From assembly GCA_038373865.1 (NCBI GenBank), contig JAXGGA010000493.1, positions 155,499 to 219,498 of the forward strand: a DNA stretch of 64,000 nt, written 5' to 3'. The notes beneath the pieces were generated by a model. The model was given only the letters and a program-made list of their open reading frames with translations. It had not been told where the DNA came from and did no database searches. A program made the translations under genes and the position numbers. The stretch comes from Uloborus plumipes. Taxonomy: Eukaryota > Arthropoda > Arachnida > Araneae > Uloboridae. Shown here in pieces: positions 54,390 to 64,000 of the stretch. Within the stretch, counting starts at the first letter, position 1. Each line of letters begins with the position of its first letter.

Positions 54390-56073
54390 CCGTAAATCAG
54401 GGTTACTTGGACCCTAGGGGGTTACATGAGCCCATTTCAAAAAAATGATTAAATATGGGTTTGGTACTTATTAGTTGAAGATTTGCTCGTAGTTCCTCAT
54501 TTCTCCGCTAGGTAGAAGCACTATGCAGTCTCTAACGCTACCTACACGGCTCTCTAAGCAACTTCCTGAGATTAGTTGAGGTTATGTTATTGCCTTGCTA
54601 CGTGTGCAGAATTTTCCAGCCTACAACTTTTATGCTCTTAGAGCATACAATTCACCATTTAATTAAGGTAAGTGTATTATTTTCTTGTTAAACCCCTCAC
54701 AAATGTTATTTAAGCCCAAGATTGTCAATACTTTTAGCTATTTAAGCTATTTATAACAAAGTCTGTGACAGTGACCAATAATCAAATTATAGGGTTACTT
54801 GGACCCACTATTTACGTGGATCCAAGTAACCCTTACAAACTTTTTTTTTTCATTTATCAACTCTATGACACTGAACTATAAATTTTTATTAGTTTTCGTG
54901 TATTTTAAGGAATATAGGCAATGTATTAGACCAACCTTTACCTTTTTCAGGTTAAGACTGGCCATGCCGTCCAAATACAAGAGACTTCCTGGAAGCCGAA
55001 AATACAAAGACTTCTCAACTGACCGATTGCAGGAATGCCTGAAAGCAATAAAATCTGGTGAAATGTCTCAAAGGAAAGCAGAAGCTCATTTCAAAATTTG
55101 CAGATCAACCATAAAACGTAGACTAAAAAGTGAGACACCAAAATGTTAATGACACCGTTGAGGATAAAACATCCAATCAATCTAACAAGAGGAAAGGACA
55201 AAATAAATCTTCCAATAAGAAGCTGTCATCAAACAGCAAGAAGCAAAAAAGTAAAGAAATGGAATCATCCTCTGAAGATGCAGATGATTTTAGCCTCCAA
55301 TCGTCAGGAGATAGTGAGTTCAGTTTTTTGAACAGTGAATTTGATCTTATGGATCTTATTAATTTCCCTTCTACCAGTGGCGCTGGTAATGATGAAGCTA
55401 TGAATGAACTCTGCAATCAAGATGAAAACATTGTCATGGACAAAAGAGATGAAAATTTAGTTGAAAAGGGACTTAAAGAAAAATTAGTCGAAGGCAATTT
55501 TGTTATAGTGTTGTGGGAGAAAAAGGAATTTCCAGGCATCATTACAAAAATTGATGAAAATGGAGCGATTGTTGATTGCATGCAGCGCACTCTAAAAGGT
55601 TGGAAATGGCCAGAAGTAAAAGACATTCTTTATTATAAGTGGGGAGATATAAAAAAAAAGATTGATTCTCCTAAAATGTTAAAAAGGGGGCTATTTTCAG
55701 TTCAATCAATCAAAGAAGATGTTTAGATAAAGAATTTTTATCTAACTTCATATATTTTTTCATTTATTGTATCGTATTTTTTCATATCCTATGTCCTACA
55801 TAAACCCAACACACGCTAATAATGCTTTATAATAGGAAAACTAAACCTGGGTCCAAGTAACCCAACCTAAGGGCTACTTGAACCCATTAGAAAAGAAACA
55901 TTCAGAAATTTAGTAAATGAAATAAACCAAATTTAAAGGTTACATGCTTTATTTATGGGTATTCTTTAATAATTATAAGCATTGTTTGATTTCATAACAC
56001 AATATGTATTGATATAAATAAGGATTTATCTGGAACATTACTAAAATTGGGTTCAAGTAACCCTGATTTACGG
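54390..56073 (+). mobile_element. Young pogo-like element lacking a catalytic domain
   Basis: Ends CCGTAAATCAGGGTTACTTG inverted with one mismatch in 25, flanked by TA (54388-54389 and 56074-56075). It sits cleanly inside a 146-bp repeat unit, which resumes in register. More GGGTTACTTGGACCC-like words lie inward (54791-54832, 55851-55880). 1,684 bp. Confidence 0.93.
54964..55726 (+). CDS. pogo-like protein: Psq-type HTH plus acidic/C-terminal domain, one frameshift
   Basis: ATG at 54964 gives MPSKYKRLPGSRKYKDFSTD and the HTH core LQECLKAIKSGEMSQRKAEA…CRSTIKRRLK, a pogo/Pipsqueak DNA-binding domain. At CCAAAATG (55137-55144) one extra A shifts the frame; beyond it the second frame continues without a break to 55726: a Lys/Ser-rich stretch, an acidic segment (SSSEDADDFSLQSSGDSEF), then EGNFVIVLWEKKEFPGIITK and WKWPEVKDI, a small beta-rich C-terminal domain. 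The whole DDE catalytic region is absent, so by itself it could bind but not cut DNA (inference). Whether the frameshift is a mutation or an assembly error is unknown. Confidence 0.78.
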
Positions 56074-57994
56074 TAACCTTTTTTTTTGTTCGAAGGATCT
56101 CAGCAAGGATACTTCATTACCGTAAATTTTCAATTTGAACATTTTTTCGTTCAACATTGAACCGTTCAAGCAACCTTTCCTCACCTAATAACTTCTGAGT
56201 GAACCATCCGAATGGAATAAACTTTTTTTTTGTTTGAAAGATCTCGGAGAGGCTCATTCCCATATTTCGCTTTTTGATTCGAACCATTTTTCGTTCAATA
56301 TTGAACCGTTCAGAAAAAAAAAAAAAAAAAATTAACATTAGCGCCTACGGGGAATTTAAGTTGAATGTTGATCCTGAACTTAAAGTCGGATTTCCTTCAA
56401 ACTAACTTTGTAAGAAAATGGTTTTGATAAATAATGTTTGTAAAGTACTTTTCTGAATAATACTCTGTGAGGACTGATTCCTACTCCGACTCTGCAAACA
56501 TGGCGGAATAAAAGGCTCAGAAAAAAAATGACTGACTGTGCAGACGATTTTTTGTTTATTTATACATTTGTTTTATTTTATTTCAGTGGCGGCTCGTGCC
56601 CTAATTTAGTGGGTGGGCCCGCAATTATACGTTTCCCCAGTAATACTTACAAAGATAAAATGAAGGAAACAACTGTTAGTAAACTAATGCTGAGTGGCGT
56701 AAAATAATATTTAATTCAATGAATACAAACTTGCATTGCAAAATTATCTCATTTGATTTGATACATATAATAGGTTTTATATTTTAAATGCTACACCAGC
56801 CTTAAGTGATCAATGTAATAATAATAACAATATTTTGCACAGACGACCGACTTTCTATGCATCACTCATGTTAAACTAGTTCTATTTTGCCATTTTCGGA
56901 CACTGAAAATGTTCATCACCTCAAAAGTGTCACGCCTCAAGGCGGCGCAGCTACTCAAACATTATGGGACTACACTCAAAAAGAAAAAGAGCATTTATGC
57001 TTAAAAACACCCCCCTCTCTTCCCCTAAATTTTTCGGCCGTCTGCACCATAACTTTCTGAAAGCCTTAAGGAGCACATAAGGTAAATGACTAGATATGAG
57101 CACGCTTAGAGGGTTTTTTTCTTTTTTAATTTGGATACAAATGTTGCATTTTGTTCATGGAAAAACAAATCCTAACGGTGTTAGAACTTAAAAATGTCAC
57201 TTTTATAGCTATGGTATTTTCATAAACTTTCAATTTTAATATATGTATATGTTCTTAAATAAACTGGAATACACTTGTTTGACCAGTTATGGTCCCACTC
57301 TCTTACCTATGGTCGTACTCTAACTAGTAATGTTCATTATACCTGAATCGAATTATTTTCAGGAAATACACGAAGAGTACATAACAATATTAAAACTCTT
57401 GGATTTTTTTACAATATAATCAAATTTAAAGGATCCTGATGGATTACTGACAAGTCAGGTTTGAAACATTTGTCTGAACAACTACAAAAAATTAGTAAAT
57501 AAAACAAATAAATAGAACATCTCTACTGATGCATTTTTTATTCATCGACTATCAAATTTAGCATAGGTTTTGTCATTAATCCTAAATATTAACTTAGAGT
57601 AAGCATGAATAAAAAAATTACAGTCATATAAGCCTATAACTAAAGAACTGATTCTTAGTTGACTCACAATATAGCTTAAAAGGATTTTCAATGTTTCGAT
57701 TAATGGTGAAAATATTTCGATGTGACAGAAAAGAAAAACTAAGGGATGAGAACGTAACAATAAAACTGTGATTCGATGAAAGACAACAACATCACGTTCT
57801 TAAAAAGGAAACGTTTCAAAAACTTAAATGCAACACACAAAAATTTCGAGAATAATAATCTTTAGTTCCAAAACGCAAATTAATAAATAATGCATACATT
57901 GTATTACAAATAGGAGAGGGGGGTAATGAACTGGTAATCTCTATGCCTGTTGGAAAAAGGTGTTGAGAATGGAAAAAAGAAAGACCAAAAGAAA

Positions 57995-59069
57995 CTAGCT
58001 GTCGTGGCCGTAACGAAACTTTCTTCTATATCTATCTTATGAATTCCAGTTACAAAATAAAATACGTACTCGCCCGAATAATCGGAAACAGCTCCAATTT
58101 CCCAATTATCGTAATAACCCTGCAAATGCAGAATCAATGAGCGAAATTGGAAATCATTGCAAAAGCCTTGTTTATATTAATTGCAAACATTTTATTTGTT
58201 AGTAAAAAGAAATTGGCAACAGTTAAAAATTTCAAATCATTGAAAGTTTTCAGCTGTTTTGATAATTAAATAGCGTGAAAGCGATTTTTTAATGAATTAA
58301 TTTTTCGCATTGTTGACTAAGCGCAAAAATCACCTCACCTCCACCTGGGGCGATTGGCGCCAAAATTTAATCGATGTTTGCTTCCATATTGGGTTAGTGT
58401 TATTCCAAATTTCATTCAAATCGCAGCAATATTTCCCGAGATACAGTAGGTGCAATGACAAAATAAGCACTTTTGATTGCTCCACCCCCCTTTGAGATAT
58501 TGACACACAAATTGAATCAGCACCTGTACTCAATAGGGTCTACCTATGGACCAATTTTCGTTTGATTCCGCCTGTTACTTCCTGAGATATAGCAATCACC
58601 CCCGCGCAGAACACGTGCGATTTCTCCACCCCCCTTCAAGATACTGACACACAAATTGAATCAGCACCTGTACTCTATAGGGTCTACCTATGGACCAATT
58701 ATCGTTTGATTCCGCTTGTTACTTCCTGAGATATAGCAAGCACCCCCGCGCAGAACACGTGCGATTTCTCCACCCCCCTTCAAGATACTGACACACAAAT
58801 TGAATCAGCACCTGTACTCGGTAGGGTCTACCTATGGACCAATTTTCGTTTGATTCCGCCGGTTACTTCCTGAGATATAGCAATCACCCACTTGCAGAAC
58901 ACGTGCGATTGCTCCACCCCCCTTGGAGGAATTCGCTAAACAAAGTCAGGTGCACCAGTTCACATGGTGGTGCATATGTGAAAAAATTTTTGTTCGATTT
59001 CATGCAGTAGTTTTTGCTCTAGCGCGGCCACAAAAACTGGTCACACATATACAGACTCACACATAGACA

Positions 59070-59109
<40 letters not shown>

Positions 59110-59223
59110 GACATTTTCCAAAAATGGTCGAAATGGACTCAGCGCACCTCAAAACGTGCAAATCCGTCAAAATTTGACATTCGAAAATTTTCACGAAACC
59201 AATACTTTCTTCTATATAATAGA
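57995..59223 (-). mobile_element. Helentron-like non-autonomous element, copy A
   Basis: On the minus strand it starts TCTATTATATAGAAGAAAG after A and ends GGCCACGACAGCTAG before T. A subterminal ATAGAAGAAAG motif recurs near the 3' end. The interior has a CA microsatellite (59069-59105) and three ~143-bp tandem units. About 1.23 kb. Confidence 0.85.
58480..58925 (-). repeat. ~143-bp tandem repeat in Helentron copy A
   Basis: Three units with GACACACAAATTGAATCAGC, GGTCTACCTATGGACCAAT and CTTCCTGAGATATAGCAA. Copy B has two of these units at about 61010-61290. Confidence 0.9.
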
Positions 59224-59841
59224 TATAGAAGAAAGTAAAAAGGGGAAATGTTATAAAAATCAATCAAAAAAAGAAAAAACGAGGATTGTGGAATGGAAAT
59301 AGACGAGAGTTTTCTCCCTAACACAGGAGCCACACCGGCCAGACATATCGATGGCCCGTGTACAGTTAACGAAACACTTCCCTCTCCACCGCTATGGTTG
59401 GGGACAAAGGGAAATTTTGGGCACCAAGAGAAAGTGCCCTCTGGTCGGCTGTTACAAGGGGGTGTCATCGCTTACCGCTCTTCTTAATCCAACCACTGCG
59501 ATTGGCTGAAAGCGGAGGTGTGCCTTGGCAGCCGTGGGGCCCGTGGTGATCTGGCCCCCGAACGAACCCCGAACTCGTTCTCCAAGCTCCCTTTTTTCCC
59601 CCTCTTTTCTTCGCGGCGGTCCCGGCGAAACGCTGAAATAGATGGAACTTGAAAATTTTCTTGTGCTGTATTTGCGATGTGCAAGGAGTTGGAGGGCTGA
59701 AAGTTGAAAATATGTTTTGTGCCCTATGTTTATTTTTTGAACTGAAATACAAAACGATGTGTTACATTGTGTATTTTTTTTTCTTGCAATTTTTCTGGGT
59801 GGGGCCCGGCCCACCCGGCCCATAGTGAGGAGCCGCCCCTG

Positions 59842-60707
59842 TTTTATTTATTATTATTATTTTTTTTTTGGCAGACGATTTTTTTTTGTAACAAAAATGT
59901 TTCATTCACGAGGGCATTTTATTCTTTATTTATATTTAACAACTGGCAACGGATTAAAAGTGAAATTCGAGACATTTTATCAACGAACGAGTTTTTTTTT
60001 TCTTTTTTTTTTCTCTCTTTGATAAAATATGTTTTGATGTGCTTTGTACTTTTTTTTTTTTTGAAAACAATTGAGGAATTTTTCTACGGAAGAACTGTTA
60101 GAGTTACATTCTTTAAAAGGTGCGACAAAACTTTATTTATTCATTTATTTACTTTTTATGTGTCTATTTCATCTGATGAGAGGTGCATATTTTGCTTTTA
60201 GAAATCAGCTTTAAGTGCTAAAAAGGTATGCTTGACATAATTTTTAGTCTCTGATAATTAAGAGAATAATGATCAGATGCTAGAATGCCGATGTCGATGT
60301 ACGGGAAAGTAGGCTCGTTTAGTTCTTGACAGAACTTCTTGTTCCTGACTGAATTTTCTTTGTGTTGCACTAACTTTAGACCCCTCCCCCCCCCAAAAAA
60401 AAAAAATAAAAATAAAAAGAATACTTGACACATTAATATCCTTTATAGTTTCATAAACCTCATATTATTACCTTTAATTTGACATATTACTTTTAACAAC
60501 AGGACAATTTTGAAATTTCTGGACTCATGTCCACTTTTTCGTGGAAATGCCGTATTCAAGAAACTGTGAAATTTAATCGTTTAAAGCGTGACTCATATTT
60601 TACCCCACCAATGACCTATTTTATCCCACGCTAAGGGGTAAATTGATTAATTGACGGCTCATTTTGTAACTTATTTATCAGTATCAATATTTCGTTTTTT
60701 ACTTATA
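59842..60707. other. Spacer between element copies, T-rich
   Basis: T-rich sequence with long T-runs; no coding, RNA or repeat end recognised. Confidence 0.4.
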
Positions 60708-61764
60708 TCTAATATATAGAAGAAAGTATTGGTTTCGTGAAAATTTTCGAATGTCGAATTTTGACGGATTTGCACGTTTTGAGGTGCTCTGAGTCCATTT
60801 CGACCATTTTTGGAAAATGTCTGTCTGTGTGTCTGTGTGTGTGTGAGTCTGTATGTGTGTGACCAGTTTTTGTGGCCACGCTAGAGCAAAAACTACTGAA
60901 TGAAATCGAACAAAAATTTTTGCACATATGTACCACCATGTGAACTGGTGCACCTGACTTTTTTTAGCGAATTCCTCCAAGGGGGGTGGAGCAATCGCAC
61001 GTGTTCTGCGCGGGGTGATTGCTATATCTCAGGAAGTAACCGGCGGAATCAAACGAAAATTGGTCCATAGGTAGACCCTACTGAGTACAGGTGCTGATTC
61101 AATTTGTTTGTCAATATCTCCAAGGGGGGTGGAGCAATCGCACATGTTCTGCGCAGGGGTGACTGCTATATCTCAGGAAGTAACCGGCGGAATCAAACGA
61201 AAATTGGTCCATAAATAGACCCTATTGAGTACAGGTGCTGATTCAATTTGTGTGTCAATATCTCAAAGGGGGGTGGAGCAATCAAAAGTGCTTATTTTGT
61301 CATTGCACCTACTGTATCTCGGGAAATATTGCTGCGATTTGAATGAAATTTGGAATAACACTAACCCAATATGAAAGCAAGCATCGATTAAATTTTGGCG
61401 CCAATCGCCCCAGGGGGAGGGTGGGGTGATTTTTGCGCTTAGTCAACAATGCGAAAAATTAATTCATTAAAAAATCGCTTTCACGCTATTTAATTATCAA
61501 AACAGCTGAAAACTTTCACTGATTTGAAATTTTTAACTGTTGCCAATTTCTTTTTACTAACAAATAAAATGTTTGCAATTTATCTAAACAAGACTTTTGC
61601 AATGATTTCCAATTTCGATCATTGATTCTGCATTTGCAGGGCTATTACGATAATTGGGAAATTGGAGCTGTCTCCAATTACTCGGGCGAGTACGTATTTT
61701 ATTTTGTAACCGGAATTCATAAGATAGATATAGAAGAAAGTTTCGTGACGGCCACGACAGCTAG
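60708..61764 (+). mobile_element. Helentron-like non-autonomous element, copy B
   Basis: Same family as copy A on the opposite strand: starts TCTAATATATAGAAGAAAG after A (60707), ends CACGACAGCTAG before T (61765). It has two ~143-bp tandem units rather than three. The apparent open frame MILHLQGYYDNWEIG at 61622 is shared with copy A and is element sequence, not a gene. Confidence 0.87.
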
Positions 61765-61899
61765 TTCCGAGATATTTCGCTATAAATGTCATGAGGCAGA
61801 GTCATTTGCTTATCATGAGCAGTTTATTCAGTGGTTGAATATATTTCTTTTGCTGTCAAAGTCTGATTATAAAATTGCTAATTTTCGACCCATTTAATC

Positions 61900-62767
61900 C
61901 CACCCGACCCTATAATTTTACCTTTTTTATCTTCTTTTTCGTTGGTGTTTTCCCCCGCAATTTGAGCGTATGATTTGTGACCTGTGTTTAATTTGTTGGT
62001 TCTCTGTCCTATTGATTGGGAGTGAGTTTGGGGCATTTTTTTTTCAAGTGCAGAGTGACTATCTCGCACCTAAAGCAAGTGGGCTCATTCCCGCAGGCTT
62101 TGTGTCCATCTCCACAGTCTGGGCTTTTGGTTTCCCCTTTTCAATATTTTTTAGCATGTCCTACTTTAAGGCACTTATTACAAATCCTGGGCCTTTCTAT
62201 AAATTTTTCAACTTTATGTCTGGTTCTCCCGATTCTGATATTTTCTCCGTTGGTATATAACCGAATTCTTTGAATGGACAACTGGTATGGGCTCCGAAGT
62301 ACCCTTTTTTTTTTGAATCGGCAGAATTGAGCTATAGTAATATCATTTTCTTTAATTTTGTTGGCAGTAGATCCAATATCTAACTCTTTATCTTCATTTT
62401 TACAATGTATTTCTACATAAATGGTCCGCAATTAAACGAGGGCTTACTACTTTCCCTCCCAGAAAGGTTGTGATACTGAATTTTAGTTGTGGTAATTATA
62501 TTTTCATTCCTGGGGAAAAATATACCGTGCCTTCTTTTGTCAGGAGTTCATTAATTTCTTTGTGGAATTTTAAGCCCTTATTATTTGGCAGCGACACTTC
62601 TATTCCGGTTATAGAAATTTTCACTTCTATTTCTGAGTTAGCTTTAGCTGCTTTAAATTTTTCTAGAATAGATAAGTTGGTTTTATAGACAAAAGGGTTG
62701 GTTTTTAAAGTTTTATCGACTCTGTCATTGCAATTGTCATTCGGGCCTTTTTTCCGCTTATTACCCA
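61900..62767 (-). pseudogene. LINE ORF1 (gag-like, zinc-knuckle) fragment
   Basis: Minus-strand frames include ERPRICNKCLKVGHAKK, a first CCHC knuckle, then, after a frame change, CGDGHKACGNEPTCFRC, a second knuckle. Upstream is a charged region (KAAKANSEIEVKISITGIEV), and downstream SYAQIAGENTNEKEDK. This is the layout of Jockey/I-type LINE ORF1. Frameshifts kill it. Its 5' side is cut at 62768 by a Helitron end. Confidence 0.78.
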
Positions 62768-62815
62768 CTAGCGGTACCCGCACGGCTTTGCCCGTGGTAT
62801 AAAATTAAAATTTCA
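62768..62815 (-). mobile_element. Helitron-like 3' terminus
   Basis: Minus strand reads CCACGGGCAAAGCCGTGCGG, a hairpin, then GTACCGCTAG directly before T. This is a classic Helitron 3' end. The element should extend to higher coordinates, but its 5' end was not found. Confidence 0.7.
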
Positions 62816-64000
62816 TTTGTAAAATAATTGATATAGCAGAAAAAAATGCTCTATTTTAGTTGCAATTCAACTATAATTCCTTCAAAGTATGATATAAAAA
62901 TCTGGTATGGACCCCGCGCTACTTAATTTTACGTGTAAATTTCTTAGTAGATGCCTTAAGTGCTAAAATAGTGCTTGGAGTGAGCAAGATAACAGTTCAA
63001 ATATTTATATCCCTAGTTTGTCACGAAACAATGCAAAAAAAAGTTTTACAATGATTAATCTCCTAAATATCGCCGATTTTAACATCATTCAGTGGATTTT
63101 TCGCAAAATATCGCCAATAGCGCCAAATTGAGTCCAAATAAAAAAGAAAACAATTTTTTTCGCCAACTTGGCGATATGTCGCCAAATTGGCGGCAACTAC
63201 TTGACAACCAAAAGCTTGGCGATATATTGCCAAGTGGTCGGGCCAATTCATATCACTTTTGTCTGCATTGAAATGAACACTGATTTACTCCATAAAAGGG
63301 GTAAAACACCCCCTTGGAACATTCGAATGCAACCCCAAGGGGAGATGCACAAAAATAAGCCAAAAGAGAAAATAAGAACAATTTTGTTGCTCACAGAAAC
63401 CAACAGAAATCTTACAAAGTTTAAAAGAAGAAGAAAGTTTTATTTCCTTGCTTTAAAAACAAAACGAACGATGCAATAACGCAATTGATACGATATTTGG
63501 TTAATCTGTGCTTTAGGTACCCTTTTCTCGCTAAATGGGCGATAGGCGCGCCAAGCGTGGTAACCCTGGCTATTTTGCGTAGTTTCTCTCGGAGCTTTCA
63601 CTTCCGCGAGACACGCAAAAACGCGCCAAGTAAGGTCCCAAAGCATTTTCACCCGGAAAAGACAGGGTTGCCAGAGAATTGAAACAAAAAAATACTACGC
63701 CTCCTCTAAAAAAAATATTACAAAATACTACTGTTTCCAAACGTTGCCAAAATCAATGTTGCTGAACTGCGAAATCTATGAAAATGAAAAAAAAAAAAAA
63801 TCCGCCAAATCTTTTAATTAAGTCATTAGTATATTGGAAACAGGGTTGCCGGAAAAATACTACGCTCCTTATTTGGGCCGAAAAAATATTACCGTAGTAT
63901 CAAAAATACTACGTCTGGCGACGCTGGAAAAAGAACGAAACAAAAATAGGTATGAACACGTAACCATGGTAACAACATGAAAAGTTGATTTCCGTTGATA
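62816..64000. other. AT-rich end region with inverted GGCGATATNTCGCC words
   Basis: No gene seen. From 63,060 to 63,240 TATCGCC/GGCGATA words occur repeatedly in both orientations. CAGGGTTGCC starts at 63,662 and 63,842, each followed within ~30 bp by AATACTACGC, resembling hAT-type ends in direct orientation. Confidence 0.4.

Larger units (their letters stand above)
53430..56330. repeat. ~146-bp tandem repeat array (7 units), interrupted by a pogo element
   Basis: Unit phrase CTTTTGAGTGAACAGTCCG recurs near 53625, 53771, 53916, 54064, 54211 and 54356, spacing 145-148 bp. Subtracting the insertion, it recurs again at 56185 with the same spacing. Each unit also has TTCGAAAGATCT and GAACCGTTCAA. 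It starts with the same leader as the 41-kb copy and ends in an A-run (about 56313-56330). Confidence 0.92.
56584..59841. mobile_element. hAT element (CAG.GGCGGCTC ends) with nested Helentron-like copy
   Basis: Ends CAGTGGCGGCTCGTGCCC and, inverted, CAGGGGCGGCTCCTCACT, with an 8-bp duplication TTTTATTT (56576-56583 and 59842-59849). The right ~550 bp is GC-rich but non-coding. About 2.0 kb without the nested element. Confidence 0.9.

Noticed and set aside
57904..58137. Conserved peptide MILHLQGYYDNWEIG seen twice (also 61622)
   Set aside because: Its conservation is explained by two recent copies of the same Helentron-like element; no longer coding frame or splice context supports a gene.
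59452..59823. 123-codon GC-rich frame with zinc-free Arg/Pro content
   Set aside because: It lies in the GC-rich right part of a non-autonomous hAT element; three overlapping frames are equally open and none has a domain.
1..64000. CRISPR array, prophage or bacterial operon
   Set aside because: Repeats are eukaryotic transposons and minisatellites; genes are spliced; no evenly spaced direct repeats with unique spacers occur.

Overview
The window reads as AT-rich eukaryotic nuclear DNA, with spliced genes, very long introns and densely nested transposable elements. The element types (Tc1/mariner, hAT, Helitron-like, Penelope-like, pogo-like, LINEs) and the invertebrate-style bestrophin suggest an arthropod, and my guess is a chelicerate such as a spider. 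The species is inference; nothing here fixes it. I see no bacterial operon, CRISPR array, rRNA gene or credible tRNA gene.

Three host loci are supported. (1) A complete bestrophin chloride-channel gene lies on the minus strand from 23,288 down to 1,130. Eleven coding exons join in phase to 2,022 nt (673 aa), every junction is GT-AG, and the pore-neck and calcium-clasp residues fall at the same numbers as in vertebrate BEST1. (2) The first two coding exons of PXK, a PX-domain pseudokinase (minus, 50,478-48,642), are present; no later exon was recognised. (3) A signal-peptide exon on the plus strand (37,580-37,670) ends in a sequence resembling the start of an ionotropic glutamate receptor amino-terminal domain; the rest would lie far downstream. 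PXK would then sit antisense inside its first intron. An orphan 90-nt exon-like block with one open frame lies at 29,560-29,649 (minus).

The rest is mostly mobile DNA, region by region. 1-23.4 kb: bestrophin exons, with introns holding a Tc1 deletion derivative (2.0-2.8 kb), hAT-type MITEs, a tRNA-derived SINE, a three-layer nest at 12.15-15.7 kb (a DNA transposon split by a Penelope-like element with a hammerhead ribozyme and by a second MITE), and a Helitron inside a hAT element (20.65-22.93 kb). 23.4-35.3 kb: gene-poor DNA with a mini-palindrome, a mariner remnant, microsatellites and a LINE tail. 35.3-44.5 kb: a MITE family with ACTGTAAAA motifs (three copies, one split by a nearly intact DD37D mariner), a hAT pseudogene element, a 146-bp tandem-repeat family and a 3-kb ATTCGGCC-ended element enclosing a 1.56-kb inverted repeat. 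44.5-54 kb: element remnants around the PXK exons. 53.4-64 kb: the 146-bp array split by a young pogo-like element that keeps its DNA-binding and C-terminal parts but not its catalytic domain, a hAT element containing a Helentron-like insertion, a second oppositely oriented Helentron copy, and a LINE ORF1 remnant cut by another Helitron end.

Most nesting orders are set by target-site duplications read directly in the sequence, so the window gives a relative insertion history. No pathway links the three host genes; they simply share the region.
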